Made by a program: the position numbers and the translations under genes. Shown one piece after another: positions 36,262 to 44,923 of a DNA stretch of 64,000 bases. Numbering within the stretch: the first letter of the stretch is position 1; every line of letters starts with the position of its first letter. Origin of the DNA: Rhodobacteraceae bacterium WFHF2C18 (lineage in GTDB: Bacteria; Pseudomonadota; Alphaproteobacteria; Rhodobacterales; Rhodobacteraceae). Location: positions 186,001 through 250,000 of the forward strand of contig NHTQ01000005.1 of the NCBI GenBank assembly GCA_002166865.1, in the 5' to 3' direction. The notes beneath the pieces are model-generated. The model was given only the letters and a program-made list of their open reading frames with translations. It had not been told where the DNA came from and searched no databases.

Positions 36262-36569
36262 GCATCTGCCTCCTCTTCGAAGGGGGGAAGGGCGACGGGG
36301 CCATCATCCGTCAGGGTAATAGGCGCGGGGAACAGCGTCGCACGCGGGGCCCTTGCCCCGTGGGGCAGGATCAGGGGGACGTGCAAAAGGCCCCCGATGC
36401 GCTCGATGTCTCCGGCGATCCAGTCGCTCGCGATGGCCGCCCGCGGCAGGGTCGCGCCGTCGGGCACCTGGGAGAAATCGAAGGCTTCACCGTTGAGGGT
36501 GAGGCTCTCGCCGCTGCGGAAAACGGCCAACGGCGTTCCGCAGCGCATGGGTGACAGAATGAGTTTCAT
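36258..36569 (-). CDS. Small protein of the DUF2793-DUF4376 unit, unrecognised
   Basis: A 103-residue protein, MKLILSPMRCGTPLAVFRSG at the start, then NGEAFDFSQVPDGATLPRAA and a C-terminal LPHGARAPRATLFPAPITLT. The pattern of short beta strands resembles small phage proteins encoded beside DUF4376 genes, but I cannot name the family. It lies 11 bp behind the DUF2793 gene and overlaps the DUF4376 gene by ATGA, so the three are translated as a set. Confidence 0.65.
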   Translation of the reverse strand: MKLILSPMRCGTPLAVFRSGESLTLNGEAFDFSQVPDGATLPRAAIASDWIAGDIERIGGLLHVPLILPHGARAPRATLFPAPITLTDDGPVALPPFEEEADA

Positions 36570-36580
36570 CGGGCCCTCCT

Positions 36581-37825
36581 TCAGAACCAGCGGCCAAGCC
36601 ACAATTTGTCGTTGTCGATTTTCGTGATTGCACCGGCGAAAGCCGCGGGCGCGGTGGTGATCGGGCTGTTCGCGTTCGTCGCGATCTGCGTGCCATCCGC
36701 GAGCCGGATGTATTCGCCGTTGGCGTTTTCGCCGCGCTCGATGACAGCGCCCGCCGGCTGGCCGCCGGACTGGGACACCACGCCGACGACGTTGTGGGTG
36801 TCATACAGGCCCCGCCACTCCTGCCAGGTGCCGCTGCTTCTTGTGCGGATATGGCCGGCACCGGAGGGCTGCGCCACGAGCAGCTGCGCCGCATTCGCGC
36901 CGTCGGACTGAAGCTGCAGAAGGGGCGACCCCTCGGCGGGGGACAAGGGCGCGAGGCCGGGCGAGTTGCCGATCACGGTGGCGGACAGGCGATAACTCCC
37001 CGCCGTCGCGATATCGTCGATATCGTCACCCGGGACTTGCGCCGCCTCGGTCCCCCAGCCGAAGGCCCCGACGGTCATCAGCCGTCCGGCCGTGGCATCG
37101 GTGGCCTCTGCCTGCACCGCCCCGCCCGTCACGGGCGCGTTCAGCTCCAGCGCCGTGTCGGTGAGGCGCGCCTGAACGGTGCCCCCCGGCGCGAAGCTGA
37201 TTTCCTGCGCAGCGGGGTCCAGCCTCAGCGCGGTGTACCAGCTGTTGCCGTCGGCACTGGTCTTGACCGTCAGCGCGGTCTCGCCGGCCAGGCCGACTTC
37301 GGCGTGACCGGTCCAGCCGGACTGGAACAGGAGCGATGCGGTCTCGGCCTCGGCGGATTTGTTGATCTTCAACCGATGGCTGTCGCCGGCGTGGGTGAAC
37401 AGGCTGGCCGGCGCGGCCACGGCGAGCTTGTTCGCTGCATCAGAACTGGTGCCAATACCCAGCCCCGGCAGGTCTTCGAGCGCCGGAAGCGCCCGCTGCC
37501 ACGCGCCGTCGGTGAAGACGTGCAAATCCCCGCTGTTTTCGTCCCAGGCGCGCCACCCCTCCTGCGGCGCGAGGAACTGCCAGGCGGTTCCGCCCCGGAT
37601 CGCCAGCATGCCCGCGTGCCCGGCCCAGGCTCCGCTGGGGTCAGCGCCCAGACCGTGGATTTCGCCCTCGGTTGCGGTGGCGGGCGGGGTATCGGCCTCC
37701 AGCTGCACCACCGACAGCTGCACCAGCGCGTCCAGCCGTTGGAGCGCTTCGTTGTGGGTTACGTGCTTCTGGGCCTGTGACGGCTGGATGAACGGCAATT
37801 CCAGACGGTGCGATGTATCCGACAT
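36581..37825 (-). CDS. DUF2793 protein, probable virion fibre or head-spike component
   Basis: The 414-residue protein starts with LELPFIQPSQAQKHVTHNEA, the hallmark of DUF2793, found in phage tail proteins and in Rhodobacterales gene-transfer-agent spike loci. The first 120 residues hold this domain (WAGHAGMLAIRGGTAWQFLA, WRAWDENSG). The rest is low-complexity, beta-rich and repetitive in style, ending with a segment (HIRTRSSGTWQEWRGLYDTH, IDNDKLWLGRWF) like fibre tips. No capsid, portal, terminase or tail-tube genes are near, so this is an isolated fibre module rather than a prophage. Confidence 0.72.
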   Translation of the reverse strand: MSDTSHRLELPFIQPSQAQKHVTHNEALQRLDALVQLSVVQLEADTPPATATEGEIHGLGADPSGAWAGHAGMLAIRGGTAWQFLAPQEGWRAWDENSGDLHVFTDGAWQRALPALEDLPGLGIGTSSDAANKLAVAAPASLFTHAGDSHRLKINKSAEAETASLLFQSGWTGHAEVGLAGETALTVKTSADGNSWYTALRLDPAAQEISFAPGGTVQARLTDTALELNAPVTGGAVQAEATDATAGRLMTVGAFGWGTEAAQVPGDDIDDIATAGSYRLSATVIGNSPGLAPLSPAEGSPLLQLQSDGANAAQLLVAQPSGAGHIRTRSSGTWQEWRGLYDTHNVVGVVSQSGGQPAGAVIERGENANGEYIRLADGTQIATNANSPITTAPAAFAGAITKIDNDKLWLGRWF

Positions 37826-38185
37826 GTCACGGTATCCTGTGATTGGGGTCCGCGAAGGTTGTCCGCATCGCAGGCTAAGAACCGCCTACGACGGCGTGCG
37901 CGCCCTCGGGCCGGAATGCAACGCCCGCCGGGAAAGAGCGAGAGGCGCGGCCCGTACATGGCTGCGTGAAGGGCGTTGATACCGCTCCCCGTGCCGTCGT
38001 CCGCCCGCAACGCAATGCCGGATAGCCCGCAGTGTGACAGCCTGCGGGCATCGTCCGGCAGCCTTGGGCTTGGCGGCATCATCGCGGTCGCAATGTCGTC
38101 GAGACGGGCGCCAGTCATTGACGAACCCGATGCGTGAAGCGCATGAAGGAGGGACAAGGCGACGGGGAAACAGGTTGGGCGCAGG
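37826..38185. other. Divergent intergenic region between fibre module and ugd
   Basis: This 360-base region should carry promoters for both divergent units. Frames in it look non-coding. A short hairpin ATGCG-TGAAG-CGCAT precedes GGAGGG near 38145-38155. No recognisable operator was found. Confidence 0.4.
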
Positions 38186-39532
38186 ATGAAGATCGCAATG
38201 ATAGGCACCGGGTACGTCGGGCTCGTCTCCGGGGTGTGTTTTTCCGATTTCGGGCACGACGTGGTCTGCGTTGATCGTGATCCTGACAAGATCGCCATGC
38301 TGGAACGCGGCGAGATCCCGATTTTCGAGCCGGGCCTCGACCGGCTCCTGGAAAAGAACGTCGCGGCCGAGCGGCTGTCCTTCACCACCGACCTGGCCGG
38401 CGCGATCAGCGGCGCCGACGCCGTCTTCATAGCCGTGGGCACGCCCACGCGGCGCGGCGACGGGCATGCCGACCTGACCCACGTGATGGCCGCCGCCGAG
38501 GAGATCGCGCGGGCCGCCGATCACTACCTCGTCATCGTCACCAAATCCACGGTGCCCGTGGGGACCAACCGGCAGGTCAAGCAGGCGGTGAAGAAGGCCA
38601 ACCCCGGTCTGGATTTCGATGTGGCCTCCAACCCCGAGTTCCTGCGCGAAGGCGCGGCGATCGAGGACTTCATGAAACCCGACCGCGTGGTCGTGGGCGT
38701 TCAGAATGACCGCGCCGGCGAGGTCATGGCCGAGATCTACCGCCCGCTCTACCTGCGCGAGTTTCCCGTCGTCGTCACCGATCTGGAATCGGCGGAGATG
38801 ATCAAGTACGCCGCCAATGCCTTCCTGGCGACCAAGATCACCTTCATCAACGAGATCGCCGCGCTGTGCGAACGCACCGGCGCCGACGTCAAGTCAGTCA
38901 GCCAGGGCTTGGGGCTGGACGGGCGGATCGGCAACAAGTTCCTGCACGCCGGGCCGGGCTATGGCGGGTCGTGCTTTCCCAAGGACACCCGTGCCCTAGC
39001 CCGGATCGGACAGGATCACGGGCTGCCCATGCAGATCACCGAGAAGGTCATCAGCGTCAACGAGGACACCAAGCGGCGCATGATCGAAAAGCTGCTCGAC
39101 CTCTGCGACGGCGCGTTCAACGGCAAGACGGTGGCGGTCTTGGGCGTGACCTTCAAGCCCAACACCGACGACATGCGCGAGGCGCCCAGCCTGACCATCG
39201 TGCCCGCGCTCGTGGGCGGCGGGGCCAAGGTGCGGGTCTGCGACCCACAAGGGCGGCGCGAGGGCGAGGCCCTGCTGCCCGGGGTGAGCTGGATCGAGGA
39301 CCCCTACAAGTGCGCGCACAATGCCGACCTGCTGGTGATCCTGACGGAATGGAACGAGTTCCGCGCGCTGGACCTTTCGAGGCTGGCCAGAAAGATGAAC
39401 ATCCCGCGCCTGGCGGACCTGCGCAACATCTACGCGCCCAAGGAGGCCAAGCGCGCGGGGTTCGAAGCCTATGACAGCGTGGGCCGGTCAGGGTTCCGCT
39501 CGCCACGCCAAGGGCAGCAGGCCGCCGAATGA
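38186..39532 (+). CDS. ugd: UDP-glucose 6-dehydrogenase
   Basis: The 448-residue enzyme oxidises UDP-glucose to UDP-glucuronate with NAD, feeding capsule, exopolysaccharide or lipid sugar synthesis. MKIAMIGTGYVGLVSGVCF is the nucleotide-binding start, SNPEFLREGAAI and the AKITFINEIAAL-type helix follow, and the catalytic cysteine sits in GPGYGGSCFPKDTRAL. The C-terminal UDP-binding domain includes GVTFKPNTDDMREAPS. No glycosyltransferase genes are adjacent, so the polymer it serves is unknown. Confidence 0.95.
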   Translation: MKIAMIGTGYVGLVSGVCFSDFGHDVVCVDRDPDKIAMLERGEIPIFEPGLDRLLEKNVAAERLSFTTDLAGAISGADAVFIAVGTPTRRGDGHADLTHVMAAAEEIARAADHYLVIVTKSTVPVGTNRQVKQAVKKANPGLDFDVASNPEFLREGAAIEDFMKPDRVVVGVQNDRAGEVMAEIYRPLYLREFPVVVTDLESAEMIKYAANAFLATKITFINEIAALCERTGADVKSVSQGLGLDGRIGNKFLHAGPGYGGSCFPKDTRALARIGQDHGLPMQITEKVISVNEDTKRRMIEKLLDLCDGAFNGKTVAVLGVTFKPNTDDMREAPSLTIVPALVGGGAKVRVCDPQGRREGEALLPGVSWIEDPYKCAHNADLLVILTEWNEFRALDLSRLARKMNIPRLADLRNIYAPKEAKRAGFEAYDSVGRSGFRSPRQGQQAAE

Positions 39533-39554
39533 GGCGTGCTGCCCGTTGGCCGGC

Positions 39555-40244
39555 TCAGACACCGACGTAGTCCTGCATGAGGCTGTCGCTGATCTGGTCG
39601 AAGCGGCCCGACCAGACTGTTTCGCCCCGGCGCAGGATCACGGCACGGTCGGCCACCTCGGCGAGTTCCGAGACCGACTTGTCGATCAGCAGGATGGCCA
39701 TGCCGGTCTCGCGCTTGAGCGCCGAGATCGCCGCCCAGATTTCCTGCCGCACCAGGGGCGCCAGGCCCTCGGTCGCCTCGTCCAGGATCAGAAGGCGGGG
39801 ATTGGTCGTCAGCGCCCGCCCGATCGCCAGCATCTGCTGTTCGCCGCCGGACAGGGTCGCGGCCATCTGGTCGCGTCGTTCCTCCAGCCGCGGGAACAGC
39901 CGCGCCACACGGGCAAGCGTCCAGTCTCCCGGGCGTGCCGCGGCCTGCAGGTTCTCTGCAACCGTGAGATTGGGAAAGACACGCCGGCCCTCGGGCACAA
40001 GCCCAATGCCGAGACGCGCCGCGCGGTGACTGGGCAGCGGGCGCAGGTCGACGCCGTCGAAAACGATCTTGCCCCCGGTCACCGGGATCATCCGGCAAAC
40101 GGCCTTGACCGTGGTCGTCTTGCCCATCCCATTGCGTCCCATCAGGGCCATGACCTCGCCCGCCTGCAAGTCGAGCGAGACGTCGAAAAGCGCCTGGCTG
40201 GGGCCATAGAAGGCGGCGACGTTGGACAGCGACAGGAGGGTCAT
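39555..40244 (-). CDS. livF: Branched-chain-type ABC transporter ATPase, LivF
   Basis: The 229-residue ATPase has Walker A GRNGMGKTTT, signature LSGGEQQMLAIGRAL and Walker B RLLILDEATEGLAP, and ends close to its usual length. It energises uptake through LivH and LivM at the inner membrane. It is the last gene of a five-gene leftward unit and overlaps livG by ATGA. The system could import branched-chain amino acids, amides, urea or aromatic acids; LivF itself does not tell. Confidence 0.92.
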   Translation of the reverse strand: MTLLSLSNVAAFYGPSQALFDVSLDLQAGEVMALMGRNGMGKTTTVKAVCRMIPVTGGKIVFDGVDLRPLPSHRAARLGIGLVPEGRRVFPNLTVAENLQAAARPGDWTLARVARLFPRLEERRDQMAATLSGGEQQMLAIGRALTTNPRLLILDEATEGLAPLVRQEIWAAISALKRETGMAILLIDKSVSELAEVADRAVILRRGETVWSGRFDQISDSLMQDYVGV

Positions 40245-40990
40245 GCGCTTTCCCCGAGGTAGGCCGCACGCACGCGGGCGTCGGCGCGGATCTCCTCCAC
40301 CGTGCCGCTGGCGATGACCCGGCCGTAGACCAGCACCGACAACCGGTCTGCCAGGGCGAAGACCGCGTCCATGTCGTGTTCCACCAGAAGGATGGGGGCC
40401 TCCGCGCGCAGCTCGTCGAGGAAGGCGGTCATCCGCTTGGACCCCTCGCTACCCATGCCTGCCATGGGTTCATCCATCACGAAGGCGCGCGGCGCAAGCG
40501 TGAGGGCGACGGCGACCTCGAGTTGACGGCGCTGCCCGTGCGAAAGTTCCGCCGTGCGCGTGGCAGCATGGTCGGCCAGGCCGACGCGTTCGAGTGCCGC
40601 CGTCGCACGTTGGCGAAGATCGGAATCCGCCAGTGCCCGGCGAAAGAGGCTGAAGGCCCCGCCCCGGGCCCCCACGGCCCCCAGCACCGCGTTTTGCAGC
40701 ACCGTGTCCTCCATCGCCAGGGCCGAGATCTGGAAGGTGCGCCCCATCCCCATCCGGGCACGCGCCGCCGTCGAAAGACCGGTGACATCGCGACCGAGGA
40801 ACGACACCGTTCCGTTGTCCGGCGCGATGCCGCCGCAGATCTGGCCGATAAGCGTGGACTTGCCCGCCCCGTTGGGGCCGATGACCGCGTGGATCTCGCC
40901 GGGCCGCAGGTCCAGGCTGACACCTTCGCAGGCGGTGACGGCGCCGAAGCGCTTGGTCAGGCCATGGGTGGCGAGGACCGGTTCAGTCAT
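40241..40990 (-). CDS. livG: Branched-chain-type ABC transporter ATPase, LivG
   Basis: The 249-residue ATPase shows Walker A GPNGAGKSTLIGQICGG, signature LSHGQRRQLEVAVAL, Walker B FVMDEPMAGMG and the C-terminal extension VRAAYLGE typical of LivG. Glutamine usually found before the second histidine switch is in a standard context (ILLVEHDMDAVFALAD). It overlaps livM by eight bases and livF by four, so the cluster is translationally coupled. Confidence 0.92.
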   Translation of the reverse strand: MTEPVLATHGLTKRFGAVTACEGVSLDLRPGEIHAVIGPNGAGKSTLIGQICGGIAPDNGTVSFLGRDVTGLSTAARARMGMGRTFQISALAMEDTVLQNAVLGAVGARGGAFSLFRRALADSDLRQRATAALERVGLADHAATRTAELSHGQRRQLEVAVALTLAPRAFVMDEPMAGMGSEGSKRMTAFLDELRAEAPILLVEHDMDAVFALADRLSVLVYGRVIASGTVEEIRADARVRAAYLGESA

Positions 40991-41966
40991 GGGCCACCTT
41001 GCGCCCGGCCAGGGTGCCGATCACGCCGCCCCGGGCGAAAAGGACGACCGCCAGCAGCAGCAGGCCCAGAAAGATGTGCCAGTAATCGGAAACCTCGCCC
41101 AGGAAATGCTCCAGCGTGATGAACAGGGCGGCGCCGGCGACCGGCCCGTAAAGCCGTCCCACGCCGCCCAGGATGATGAAGACGATGATCTCGCCGCTTG
41201 TCTGCCAGCTGAACATGACCGGGCTGACGAAGCGGTTGAGATCGGCGAAAAGCGCCCCGGCGAGCCCCGTGATGGCCCCCGAGAGGACGAAGGCCGCCAG
41301 GCGCAGGCGAAACGGGCTGAGACCCACGGCCTCCACCCTTTGCGGGGTCTGGCGTGCCGCGTTCAGGGCCAGCCCGAAGGGCGAGGCCGCCAGCCTGGCG
41401 CTGAACCACAGGGCCAGCGCCAGAAGCGCGAAGCAGATCGCGAAGAACTGGATCGGATCGAGCGTGTTCAGCAGGGGAAAGTCGTTGCGCACGTAGATCG
41501 AAAGCCCGTCCTCGCCGCCGTAGGCCGGCCAGCTTATGGCGAAGAAATAGAGCATCTGGCCGAAGGCGAGGGTGATCATGATGAAATAGACCCCCGAGGT
41601 CCGCAGCGACAGCGCCCCGATGACCAGGGCGGCCAGGGCCGCGGCAAGGACCGCCACGATCCAGATCACGGGCATGACCTTGGTTCCCTCCACCAGAAGG
41701 GGCCACTGCATGATGGGATCGTAGGTCTGGGCGTGGCTGGCCAGGATGCCCATGGCGTATCCGCCGATCCCGAAGAAGGCGGCGTGGCCCAGGCTCACGA
41801 GGCCGCCGATCCCGAGCGCGATGTTGAGCCCCACGGCGGCCAGCGCCAGGATCGCCACGCGCGTGGCCAGGGTGATGGTGAAGGGCTCGTCCACCGCCCA
41901 GGCCCAGAGCGGCACGACCAGAAGCCCTGCCATCAGGGCCGCGTTGATGAGCATTTCACGTTTCAT
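40983..41966 (-). CDS. livM: Branched-chain-type ABC transporter permease, LivM
   Basis: The 327-residue permease has about nine hydrophobic segments and the LivM landmarks IALGIGGLVSLGHAAFFGIG and the EAA-like loop RVEAVGLSPFRLRLAAFVLS followed by AGALFADLNRFVSP. It forms the membrane channel with LivH. It overlaps livH by ATGA. Confidence 0.92.
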   Translation of the reverse strand: MKREMLINAALMAGLLVVPLWAWAVDEPFTITLATRVAILALAAVGLNIALGIGGLVSLGHAAFFGIGGYAMGILASHAQTYDPIMQWPLLVEGTKVMPVIWIVAVLAAALAALVIGALSLRTSGVYFIMITLAFGQMLYFFAISWPAYGGEDGLSIYVRNDFPLLNTLDPIQFFAICFALLALALWFSARLAASPFGLALNAARQTPQRVEAVGLSPFRLRLAAFVLSGAITGLAGALFADLNRFVSPVMFSWQTSGEIIVFIILGGVGRLYGPVAGAALFITLEHFLGEVSDYWHIFLGLLLLAVVLFARGGVIGTLAGRKVAHD

Positions 41967-42883
41967 GTCTGCGGCCCGAAAAGTCCCTGCGGCCGCCAGA
42001 CCAGCACGACGGCCATCAAGATGTAGATGAGCATCGATGCCAGCGCCGAACCGGTGCTCGTGGCGGCGGCGTTTTCCATGAAAAGCCGGAAGAAGCCGGG
42101 CAGCAGCAGCCCGCCGAGGGTGTCGGTAAGGCCCACCATCAGCGCGCCTACGAAGGCGCCCTTGATCGAGCCGATGCCGCCGATCACGATCACGACGAAG
42201 GCCAGGATCAAGACGGGTTCGCCCATGCCGACCTGGACCGACTGGATGGCCCCCACCAGCGCCCCGGCCAGCCCGGCCAGGGCCGCGCCCAGAGCAAAGA
42301 CGAGCGTGTAGAGCTTGGAGATGTCCACGCCGAGGGCCGCGATCATCTCGCGGTCGGATTCGCCCGCGCGGATGCGGATCCCGAGGCGGGTGCGCGAAAT
42401 CAGCCAGAAAAGGAAGCCCGCGATGCCCAGGCCGATCCCGATGATGACGAGGCGGTAGAGCGAATACTGGATCCCGCCCGGCAGCGTCACGACCCCCGAG
42501 AGCGCATCGGGGATGTCCAGGTACAGCGGGAAGGATCCAAACATCCAGCGCGTCCCTTCCGAGAAGATCAGGATCAGCGCGAAGGTGGCCAGCACCTGGT
42601 CGAGATGCTCGCGGTCATAAAGCCGCCGGATGACCAGCAGTTCCACCAGCGCGCCCGCGCCGGCGGCGGCGGCAAGCGCCGCGCCGAGCGCCAGAACGAA
42701 CGAGCCGGTGGCGCCCGCCACGGCCGCGGCCGCGAAGGCGCCCACCATATAGAGCGAGCCGTGCGCCAGGTTGATGAGCCCCATCACGCCGAAGACCAGT
42801 GTCAGGCCGGCCGCCATGACGAACAGCATGACCCCGAACTGGAGCCCGTTGAGCACCTGCTCGATGAAAAGAATGGTCGTCAA
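41963..42883 (-). CDS. livH: Branched-chain-type ABC transporter permease, LivH
   Basis: The 306-residue permease shows QVLNGLQFGVMLFVMAAGLT, GVMGLINLAHGSLYMVGAF and the later GIGSIKGAFVGALMVGLTDT, all LivH landmarks. The start is uncertain: TTG at 42883 gives the expected N-terminus (LTTILFIEQVLNG), while ATG at 42925 would add 14 residues; neither has a strong ribosome-binding site. A GCCCCGGC hairpin lies between the substrate-binding gene and livH and should lower permease expression relative to the binding protein. Confidence 0.88.
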   Translation of the reverse strand: MTTILFIEQVLNGLQFGVMLFVMAAGLTLVFGVMGLINLAHGSLYMVGAFAAAAVAGATGSFVLALGAALAAAAGAGALVELLVIRRLYDREHLDQVLATFALILIFSEGTRWMFGSFPLYLDIPDALSGVVTLPGGIQYSLYRLVIIGIGLGIAGFLFWLISRTRLGIRIRAGESDREMIAALGVDISKLYTLVFALGAALAGLAGALVGAIQSVQVGMGEPVLILAFVVIVIGGIGSIKGAFVGALMVGLTDTLGGLLLPGFFRLFMENAAATSTGSALASMLIYILMAVVLVWRPQGLFGPQT

Positions 42884-42979
42884 GGTGCTAGCGCCCCCCG
42901 TCCCGGGCGCGGCCCGGTACCTCATGGCCGCGCGACCCCGGCGTGGGGGGCTGGGTGCGGGCGGCTTTGCCGGAAGGAG

Positions 42980-43001
42980 GCCCCGGCTCAAGGGCCGGGG
43001 C
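42980..43001 (-). repeat. GCCCCGGC hairpin behind the substrate-binding gene
   Basis: Arms GCCCCGGC and GCCGGGGC pair perfectly around six bases, six bases behind the binding-protein stop, within the same GAGGCCCCGG...CCGGGGCGGG context as the repeats at 29981 and 53934. It probably stabilises the upstream mRNA or partly terminates before livH. Confidence 0.65.
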
Positions 43002-43006
43002 GGGAC

Positions 43007-44149
43007 TTACATGTCGCATTCGTCCACGTAGACGTTGCTGTGATCCTCGAGCGCCACGCCGGTGATCTTGTTGGTGTAGACCTCGCCTTCCTTGATCACC
43101 TCGCGGACATAGATGTCCTGGATCGGGTGATTGTTGGCGGCGAACTCGAAATCGCCACGCACGCTGTCGAAGTCGGCCTCCTTCAGCGCAGCGCGGAACG
43201 CCTCCGCGTTCGCGATGTCGGCTTTCTCCATCGCCGAGAGCAGCAGGTTGGCCGTGTCGTAGCCCTGGCTGGCGTAGAGCGAGGGCAGGCGCCCGTACGC
43301 CTCTTCGAAGGCGGCGACGAATTCGCGGTTGGCGGGGTTGTCGATGTCCTTGCTCCACTGGCTGGTGTTTTTCACGCCGAGCGCGGCCTCGCCCACGGCC
43401 TGCAGGATCCCCTGGTCGAAGCTGAAGGCCGGTCCCACAACAGGCAGTTCCAGCCCGCTGTCGGCATACTGCTTGAGAAAGGAGATCCCCATGCCGCCGG
43501 GAAGAAAGAAGAAGACCGAGTCCGCATCCGAGGCGCGGATCTGCGCGATTTCCGAGGCGTAGTCCTTCTGTCCAAGCTTGGTGAAGAGCTCGCCGGCGAG
43601 ATCGCCGTCATAGATGCGCTTGTAACCTGTCAGCGCGTCCTGGCCCGCGGGATAATTCGGGGCAAGGATGAAGCTGTTCTCGAAGCCCGCATCGTTGGCG
43701 TAGCCGCCTGCGGCCTCGTGCAGGTTGTCATTCTGCCAGGCCACGTTGAAATAATTGGGATGGCACCCCTTGCCCGCCAGCATCGAGGGGCCGGCATTGG
43801 GCGAGAGGTAGAACTTGCCCCGTGCTGTCGCGCTCGGGACCACGGCCATCGCCAGGTTGGACCAGATGATCCCGGTCAGCACGTCGACCTTTTCGGACTG
43901 GATCATCTTGTCGGCCAGTTGCACGGCGATGTCGGGCTTGCGCTGGTCGTCCTCGACCACGACCTCCAGATTGTCGTTTCCGGCCATCTTGGCCGCCAGC
44001 AGGAACCCGTCGCGCACGTCGATGCCCAGCCCCGCGCCGCCGCCTGACAGCGTGGTGATCATGCCCACCTTGACCTTGCCGTCCTCGGCGAGTCCGGCGG
44101 TGCCCAGCACCCCGGCGCAGGCCGCGGCGATCAGTGTTCTCAGTTTCAT
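43007..44149 (-). CDS. Periplasmic substrate-binding protein of a Liv-type ABC transporter
   Basis: The 380-residue protein has a signal peptide (LRTLIAAACAGVLGTAGLA) and a type I periplasmic-binding fold: KVGMITTLSGGGAGLGIDVR, VVVEDDQRKPDIAVQLADKM, DVLTGIIWSNLAMAVVPSAT and YDTANLLLSAMEKADI. Relatives with this start are found beside aromatic-acid or amide transporters as well as amino-acid ones, so the ligand is open. It heads the transporter unit and would set specificity. A Lrp-type sensor domain is encoded 30 bp upstream. Confidence 0.9.
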   Translation of the reverse strand: MKLRTLIAAACAGVLGTAGLAEDGKVKVGMITTLSGGGAGLGIDVRDGFLLAAKMAGNDNLEVVVEDDQRKPDIAVQLADKMIQSEKVDVLTGIIWSNLAMAVVPSATARGKFYLSPNAGPSMLAGKGCHPNYFNVAWQNDNLHEAAGGYANDAGFENSFILAPNYPAGQDALTGYKRIYDGDLAGELFTKLGQKDYASEIAQIRASDADSVFFFLPGGMGISFLKQYADSGLELPVVGPAFSFDQGILQAVGEAALGVKNTSQWSKDIDNPANREFVAAFEEAYGRLPSLYASQGYDTANLLLSAMEKADIANAEAFRAALKEADFDSVRGDFEFAANNHPIQDIYVREVIKEGEVYTNKITGVALEDHSNVYVDECDM

Positions 44150-44179
44150 CAGCTGTCTCCCCTGTTGGTTATCCGGTCG

Positions 44180-44416
44180 TCAGAACGCCTTGAAGGTCAG
44201 CGTCGTCTCGGTTCTTTCGATCCCGTCGATATCGAGAAGGTTGTCATTGATGTATTTTCCAACATCGGCCTCGTCGGGAATGTAGAGTTTCATCAAGAGG
44301 TCGAAGGGCCCCGAGGTCGAATAAAGTTCCGAGTGGATTTCGCGCAGCGCGATTTCCTCGGCCACCCGGTAGGACGTGCCGGGCTTGCAGCGAATGTTGA
44401 CGAAGACGCAGCGCAT
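44180..44416 (-). CDS. Stand-alone Lrp/AsnC ligand-binding (RAM) domain protein
   Basis: A 78-residue protein consisting only of the RAM effector-binding domain of Lrp/AsnC regulators: CVFVNIRCKPGTSYRVAEEI, then SELYSTSGPFDLLMKLYI and a final IDGIERTETTLTFKAF. No DNA-binding helix-turn-helix is present. Such proteins bind amino acids or related ligands and may modulate full-length Lrp regulators by mixed oligomers. Its place directly upstream of the transporter on the same strand suggests it senses the imported compound. Confidence 0.88.
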   Translation of the reverse strand: MRCVFVNIRCKPGTSYRVAEEIALREIHSELYSTSGPFDLLMKLYIPDEADVGKYINDNLLDIDGIERTETTLTFKAF

Positions 44417-44506
44417 TTCGGACCCTTCCCTTCTGTGCGGCCCTATTTAGAACGCTTTTTGCCCCGGATGAAAACGGCCAATTTTCCCGCGCGGTCGGTC
44501 GGGCGC

Positions 44507-44923
44507 TCACTTGACGATCTCGATGAGCGTCTCGGCGCGCCCGTAGTCCTGCACAAGGCGATAAAGGATCTTTGCATGTTCGGGATGCAGACGCACGCAG
44601 CCGGCCGAGGCAGGCCGGCCCAGCCGCTCCACCTGGTCGGTGCCGTGGATGGCGAAGTTTCCGTGAAAGAAGATCGACCAGGGCATCGGCGCATTGTTGT
44701 AGATCGTCGAATAATGCATGCGCTTCATCGTCTTCACGCTGAAAAGCCCGGTCGGCGTGAACTTGCCCGCGCGCGCGGTTGAGACGGGCCAGCGGTGCGT
44801 GACCTGCCCCTGCTGAATGATCGTCATCCGCTGATCCGACAAGTCGATGCGCGCCTCCAGGGGGGCGGCAGCGGCCGCGGCGGCCGCCAGGACAAGCGCG
44901 GCAGCGGCAAGCAGGCGCATCAC
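44507..44923 (-). CDS. L,D-transpeptidase (YkuD domain)
   Basis: The 138-residue protein has a signal peptide rich in alanine and a minimal YkuD catalytic domain: STARAGKFTPTGLFSVK, IHGTDQVERLG and the catalytic cysteine in SAGCVRLHPEHA. It forms or exchanges L,D cross-links in peptidoglycan or attaches proteins to it. It is at the short end of the family and lacks a LysM or extra binding domain. Its ATG overlaps the stop of the TerB-like gene. Confidence 0.92.
   Translation of the reverse strand: MMRLLAAAALVLAAAAAAAAPLEARIDLSDQRMTIIQQGQVTHRWPVSTARAGKFTPTGLFSVKTMKRMHYSTIYNNAPMPWSIFFHGNFAIHGTDQVERLGRPASAGCVRLHPEHAKILYRLVQDYGRAETLIEIVK

Noticed and set aside
35908..37825. Part of a prophage
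   Set aside because: No integrase, terminase, portal, capsid or lysis genes are found on either side; flanks are housekeeping genes.
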